A stretch of 64,000 bases of DNA from Brucella haematophila (GTDB lineage Bacteria; Pseudomonadota; Alphaproteobacteria; Rhizobiales; Rhizobiaceae), in assembly GCF_005938105.1 (NCBI RefSeq), contig NZ_VCPE01000009.1, forward strand, positions 212,155-276,154, written 5' to 3'. Shown one piece after another: positions 59,952 through 64,000 of this stretch. The notes beneath the pieces were generated by a model. That model was given only the letters and a program-made list of their open reading frames with translations. It ran no database searches and was not told the origin of the DNA. Position 1 is the first letter of the stretch. Each line of letters opens with the position of its first letter. Position numbers and translations under genes: made by a program.

Positions 59952-60038
59952 ATGACCGATCTCGTCCACGACGTTTTGTCATTCGTCTCCGTCAGCCTGT
60001 TTATTGCAACCTTCGCCATCTGGGTCAGCGCGATCTGA
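59952..60038 (+). CDS. Putative 28-residue membrane microprotein upstream of dnaE
   Basis: The frame begins ATG 59952 with AGGAG 8 nt upstream and codes for one hydrophobic helix (VLSFVSVSLFIATFAIWVSAI) after a short acidic start (MTDLVHD). It is not a recognised family. It ends 12 nt before a palindromic repeat. The support is the ribosome binding site and the clear membrane segment; conservation is untested. Confidence 0.5.
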   Translation: MTDLVHDVLSFVSVSLFIATFAIWVSAI

Positions 60039-60049
60039 AGTGACTGAAA

Positions 60050-60093
60050 GCATATCTCCCAAAGCGGAAAACCGGTTGTGGGCACAGATATGC
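60050..60093. repeat. Short palindromic intergenic repeat
   Basis: GCATATCTCCC and its partner ending AGATATGC bracket CGGAAAACCGG. It is an imperfect palindrome of about 44 bp, of the same style as those at 28472 and 53083. An AGAGCGCGTTC motif follows, as it also does beside the 28472 element. Confidence 0.65.
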
Positions 60094-60341
60094 GCAACAA
60101 AGCTTAGAGCGCGTTCGCTGAATTTCGCCGTAGAAACGGGTCGAATGGAATGCGCTTTTGAGGGTTCTCTTGTGTACCCCTTCGATACCGGCGGCCGTCT
60201 CTCTGGACATCGCCGGGACATTCCCTGAAACTGAAAGCTCAAGGCGACAGAGTCGCTGGCGACCAGTCGCATTTCAGTAGGCGGTCCCATGAAACGGGTG
60301 TATGTCCACCCGCACGGTTCAGTTTGATCGGGGTAAATAGA

Positions 60342-63300
60342 ATGAGTGATGCAGCAGCAGACAATGCAGCCGGTGGAAGCGTTTCCACGCCGCGTTTTGT
60401 GCATCTGCGCGTTCACTCAGCCTATTCCTTGCTTGAGGGCGCGTTGCCGCTTGGCAAGGTTATCAAACAGGCGATTGCCGACCAGGCGCCGGCCATCGCG
60501 GTAACTGACACCAACAATCTGTTTGGTGCACTGGAATTTGCGCAGAAGGCATCGAAGGATGGTGTGCAGCCGATCATCGGCTGTCAGGTCGATGTTGCCT
60601 TCGGCGATCACAACGACAACGGGCGCAGCGTCAATCGCAGGCTCGCGCTTGATCTGGCTCCTCTCGTCCTGCTCGCATCGACGGAAGAGGGCTATGCAAA
60701 TATCGTGCGGCTTGTCAGCCGCTCGTTTCTGGACACGCCTGCGGGCGATCCGGTCCACATTGATGCAAGCTGGCTGCCAGCACTTGCCAAGGACGTCATT
60801 GTTCTGACGGGTGGGCCGCTTGGGCCGATCGGTCGCTCCTTTGCGGCAGACCGGCCAGACAGGGCGCAATCGCGTCTGGCGTTCCTGCAAGAGACATTTG
60901 GCAATCGGCTTTATGTCGAGTTGCAGCGTTATGCTGGCTATGATCGCGCTCTGGAAGCAAAGACCGTTGCACTGGCCTATGAGATGGAATTGCCTCTGGT
61001 TGCCACCAATGAGGCATTCTTCCTCAAGGCGGAGGATTACGAAGCCCACGATGCGCTTCTGGCCATCGCGGAAGGGCAGATCCTCTCCAATGACGACCGC
61101 CGCCGCCTGACGCCGGATCATTATCTGAAAAGCCGTGCCGAGATGGCGGCGCTGTTTGGCGACTTGCCCGAGGCGTTGGACAATACGGTCGAGATTGCCG
61201 AGCGTTGCAGCTGGTACACGCAAACCCGCGCTCCGATCCTGCCGCGCTTCACCGGTGAGTCCGACGATCCGGAAGCCGCTGTAGCCGAGGAAGCGGGTGA
61301 ACTGGCGCGACAGGCCCGCGAGGGCTTGCAAATGCGCATTGAGAGCGTAGGTCTCGCGGAGGGCTATACGGCGGAACAATATGCCGAGCGTCTCGAATAT
61401 GAGATCGGCATCATCACCCGCATGAAGTTCCCCGGCTACTTCCTGATCGTTGCCGACTTCATCAAATGGGCCAAGGCCCATGGCATTCCGGTCGGGCCGG
61501 GCCGTGGTTCGGGTGCAGGTTCGCTCGTCGCTTATGCGCTGACAATCACCGACGTCGATCCGTTGCGCTTCTCGCTGCTGTTCGAGCGCTTCCTCAATCC
61601 TGACCGCGTTTCGATGCCCGACTTCGATATCGACTTCTGTCAGGATCGTCGTGAAGAGGTGATCCGCTATGTGCAGGAGAAATACGGGCGCGATCAGGTA
61701 GCCCAGATCATCACCTTCGGTACGCTTCAGGCGCGCGCTGTGCTGCGTGACGTCGGTCGCGTGCTCGAAATGCCCTACGGCCAGGTGGACCGGCTCTGCA
61801 AGCTCGTGCCACAGAACCCGGCCAATCCGGTGTCTCTGGCGCAGGCCATCGAAACCGAACCGAAGATCACGGAAGAGCGTGAGAAAGAGCCAGTCGTCGG
61901 GCGGCTTCTCGATATGGCGCTCAAGCTTGAAGGCCTCTATCGCCACGCTTCGACCCACGCCGCCGGTATCGTGATTGGCGACCGTCCGCTGTCGGAACTG
62001 GTTCCGATGTATCGCGATCCGCGTTCCGACATGCCGGTTACTCAGTTCAATATGAAGTGGGTGGAACAGGCCGGGCTGGTCAAGTTCGACTTTCTCGGAC
62101 TGAAAACGCTGACGGTTCTCGAAACGGCGGTCAAACTCGTCGCGCGCAAAGGGATCGAGATCGATCTGACCCGGTTGCCGTTTGACGATGCGCTGACTTA
62201 TGAAATGCTGTCGCGCGGCGAAACTGTCGGCGTGTTCCAGGTTGAAAGTGCGGGCATGCGTAAGGCGCTGCTCGGCATGCGGCCCGACCGGATCGAAGAC
62301 ATTATTGCGCTCGTCGCGCTCTATCGTCCGGGTCCGATGGAGAACATCCCGACCTATAATGCGCGCAAGAACGGTGAAGAGGAAATCGCTTCCATTCACC
62401 CGAAGATCGATCACCTGATCAAGGAAACGCAAGGCGTTATCGTTTATCAGGAACAGGTGATGCAGATCGCGCAGGTGCTGTCGGGCTATTCGCTCGGTGA
62501 AGCTGACCTTCTGCGCCGCGCCATGGGTAAGAAGATTCGCGAGGAAATGGACAAGCAGCGCGTCCGTTTCGTCACCGGCGCTATCGATGGCGGTGTCGAC
62601 AAGGCGCAGGCGAATATGATCTTCGATCTGCTCGCCAAGTTTGCCGACTACGGCTTCAACAAGTCGCACGCGGCGGCCTACGCCATCGTCTCCTACCAGA
62701 CTGCCTATATGAAGGCGCATTACCCGGTCGAGTTTCTCGCTGCGTCAATGACTTACGATATGTCGAACACCGACAAGCTCAACGATTTCCGCCGTGAAGC
62801 GAATCGTCTGGGGATTGAGGTTGTTCCGCCGTCGGTCGTGACCTCGTTCCGCCCGTTTGAAGTCGGCGAAAAGCAGATTTTCTATTCGCTGGCCGCCATC
62901 AAGGGCGTCGGTGAAGCTGCTGTCGATCATATTGTGGATGTGCGCGCCGAGAAGCCGTTTGAAAGCCTTGAGGATTTCTGCGAGCGGGTCGATCCGAGGA
63001 TCGTCAATCGCCGTGTGCTGGAAAGCCTGATCAATGCGGGCGCAATGGATTGCTTCAAGCGTGAACGCCCGGCAATGAGCGCGGGCATGGACCGCATCAT
63101 GGGCTTTGCCCAGCGCACGCAGGAAAATGCCGCCAGCGGTCAGTCCGATATTTTCGGCTTGTCCGGCGCGCCGAAGGAGCAGCTCATCCTGCCGCAGGCA
63201 GCGCCGTGGCTGCCGTCGGAAATGCTGCATCGCGAGTTTCAGGCGGTCGGCTTCTATCTGTCGGCGCATCCGCTGGATGAATATCGCACCGTTCTCGACC

Positions 63301-63833
63301 GCATGCGCGTGCAAAGCTGGGCCGATTTTTCGGCTGCCGTGAAGCGCGGGGCCAATGCCGGGCGTCTGGCGGGCACGGTGACGGCGCGTCAGGAGCGGAA
63401 GACCCGCACCGGCAACAAGATGGGCATTGTGCAATTGTCGGATGCCAGCGGCCAGTTTGAAGCTGTGCTGTTCTCTGAAGGACTTGCGCAATATCGCGAT
63501 CTTCTGGAAAGCGGCAAATCGGTGGTGATCACCGTGCAAGCTGAAGATCGCCCGGAAGGCATTGGTTTGCGCATCCAGACTGTGCAGTCGCTGGAAGACG
63601 AGGCCTGTCGTATGCAGAGGGCCATGCGGCTTTATCTGCGCTCTGCAGAAGCCGTCCGCCATATCGCGCCGCATTTCAACACGCGCGGCGATGGACAGGT
63701 GAGCCTCATCGTCATCAAGGATAATGGTCAGCGCGAAGTCGAAATCGAATTGCCGCATCGCTATCGCGTCAGTCCGCAGATTGCGAGCGCGATGAAGGCC
63801 ATTCAGGGCGTCGTCGACGTGGAACTGGTTTAG
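60342..63833 (+). CDS. dnaE: DNA polymerase III subunit alpha
   Basis: The 1163-residue replicative polymerase has an N-terminal PHP domain (FVHLRVHSAYSLLEGALPLGKV, residues about 22-45). The palm domain has PVGPGRGSGAGSLVAYAL and the catalytic aspartates in MPDFDIDFCQDRR (residues about 425-440). Thumb and fingers (HAAGIVIGDRPL, FLGLKTLTVLE, YRPGPMENIPTYNARK, KSHAAAYAIVSYQTAYMKAHYP), a helix-hairpin-helix and the OB fold (GRLAGTVTARQERKTRTGNKMGIVQLSD) follow. The ATG at 60342 was chosen over a TTG at 60324. It is followed 76 bp later by an insertion sequence. Confidence 0.98.
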   Translation: MSDAAADNAAGGSVSTPRFVHLRVHSAYSLLEGALPLGKVIKQAIADQAPAIAVTDTNNLFGALEFAQKASKDGVQPIIGCQVDVAFGDHNDNGRSVNRRLALDLAPLVLLASTEEGYANIVRLVSRSFLDTPAGDPVHIDASWLPALAKDVIVLTGGPLGPIGRSFAADRPDRAQSRLAFLQETFGNRLYVELQRYAGYDRALEAKTVALAYEMELPLVATNEAFFLKAEDYEAHDALLAIAEGQILSNDDRRRLTPDHYLKSRAEMAALFGDLPEALDNTVEIAERCSWYTQTRAPILPRFTGESDDPEAAVAEEAGELARQAREGLQMRIESVGLAEGYTAEQYAERLEYEIGIITRMKFPGYFLIVADFIKWAKAHGIPVGPGRGSGAGSLVAYALTITDVDPLRFSLLFERFLNPDRVSMPDFDIDFCQDRREEVIRYVQEKYGRDQVAQIITFGTLQARAVLRDVGRVLEMPYGQVDRLCKLVPQNPANPVSLAQAIETEPKITEEREKEPVVGRLLDMALKLEGLYRHASTHAAGIVIGDRPLSELVPMYRDPRSDMPVTQFNMKWVEQAGLVKFDFLGLKTLTVLETAVKLVARKGIEIDLTRLPFDDALTYEMLSRGETVGVFQVESAGMRKALLGMRPDRIEDIIALVALYRPGPMENIPTYNARKNGEEEIASIHPKIDHLIKETQGVIVYQEQVMQIAQVLSGYSLGEADLLRRAMGKKIREEMDKQRVRFVTGAIDGGVDKAQANMIFDLLAKFADYGFNKSHAAAYAIVSYQTAYMKAHYPVEFLAASMTYDMSNTDKLNDFRREANRLGIEVVPPSVVTSFRPFEVGEKQIFYSLAAIKGVGEAAVDHIVDVRAEKPFESLEDFCERVDPRIVNRRVLESLINAGAMDCFKRERPAMSAGMDRIMGFAQRTQENAASGQSDIFGLSGAPKEQLILPQAAPWLPSEMLHREFQAVGFYLSAHPLDEYRTVLDRMRVQSWADFSAAVKRGANAGRLAGTVTARQERKTRTGNKMGIVQLSDASGQFEAVLFSEGLAQYRDLLESGKSVVITVQAEDRPEGIGLRIQTVQSLEDEACRMQRAMRLYLRSAEAVRHIAPHFNTRGDGQVSLIVIKDNGQREVEIELPHRYRVSPQIASAMKAIQGVVDVELV

Positions 63834-63909
63834 GCTCGAAACCCAATCAAACTGTTGATCATGTTTCCTTTCACTGATTCACTGCCTGCGATAACGGGAG
63901 TTTTTGGCC

Positions 63910-64000
63910 ATGGCAGGTGAATTCTGGCTTGATGATCATCAGTGGGCAGTGATTTCGCCGCTGCTTCCGACGAACCAACCCGGCGCTCATCGCACCGACG
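63910..64000 (+). mobile_element. Insertion sequence, 5' end of an IS5-type transposase (partial)
   Basis: From ATG 63910 the frame reads MAGEFWLDDHQWAVISPLLP followed by TNQPGAHRTD. This is the N terminus of IS5-family transposases (DUF4096-type start, W..I.PLLP...). It is cut by the window edge. The left terminal repeat should lie between 63834 and 63909 but cannot be fixed without the right end. Confidence 0.85.

Larger units (their letters stand above)
59761..60341. other. Region between lolD and dnaE
   Basis: These 580 bp hold a weak GGCGCC/GGCGCC terminator-like stem just after lolD (59764-59781), a putative microprotein gene (59952-60038), a palindromic repeat (60050-60093), and a CGGGTG/CACCCG hairpin (60295-60312) 30 nt before dnaE. 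The dnaE promoter is not obvious. Confidence 0.5.

Overview
The window looks like a chromosomal segment of an alphaproteobacterium of the Brucella/Ochrobactrum group (Rhizobiales). This is inferred from the protein sequences, from the single nuoA-N run followed by birA, rnj, methylmalonyl-CoA epimerase, DUF1467, proS, lolC/E, lolD and dnaE, and from short palindromic intergenic repeats of the kind common in Rhizobiales. No database search was possible, so the genus is an inference.

Layout. (1) 1-9.5 kb: a surface polysaccharide locus. It has a truncated gene at the left edge, a YnfA-like membrane protein, a Wzy/O-antigen-ligase-type polymerase, an undecaprenyl-phosphate sugar phosphotransferase, a group 4 glycosyltransferase, a Wza-type export lipoprotein, a divergent Wzz/ExoP-like co-polymerase and a CelD/BcsL-type acyltransferase. 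(2) 9.3-14 kb: housekeeping and metabolism (DUF2842, heme A synthase, APH(6)/Hur-type kinase, argC, agmatinase, ABM-domain protein). (3) 14.1-17.1 kb: a GDSL-esterase autotransporter. (4) 17.3-23 kb: rpsI-rplM, small metabolic genes, metY, a cupin, an orphan Flp pilin, two small exported proteins and tRNA-Val. (5) 23.5-31 kb: a branched-chain-amino-acid-type (HAAT) ABC transporter with its binding protein, followed by pobA and a divergent AraC regulator. This suggests 4-hydroxybenzoate or another aromatic acid uptake and catabolism. (6) 31-35.2 kb: an accessory stretch with a GAF-only protein, a GT2 glycosyltransferase, a sugar-nucleotide cupin isomerase and a ketoglutarate-semialdehyde-type dehydrogenase. 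(7) 35.5-36.2 kb: two tRNA-Asp genes in a 221-bp direct duplication. (8) 37.0-52.2 kb: the complete 14-gene complex I operon nuoABCDEFGHIJKLMN. (9) 52.2-63.8 kb: birA, rnj, mce, DUF1467, proS, lolC/E, lolD and dnaE. The right edge enters an IS5-type transposase.

No CRISPR array, prophage or recognisable defence island is present, and I found no convincing large undescribed system. The signals most worth checking are small or regulatory: a possible small RNA ending at a strong orphan terminator (about 55.97-56.17 kb, minus strand), a perfect 19-bp inverted repeat before the RNase J gene, tandem palindromic repeats between binding-protein and permease genes of the transporter, hairpins placed exactly at nuoB and nuoI stop codons, two putative single-helix microproteins, and a Wzz/ExoP protein whose ATPase domain has lost its Walker motifs and carries its own internal ribosome binding site.
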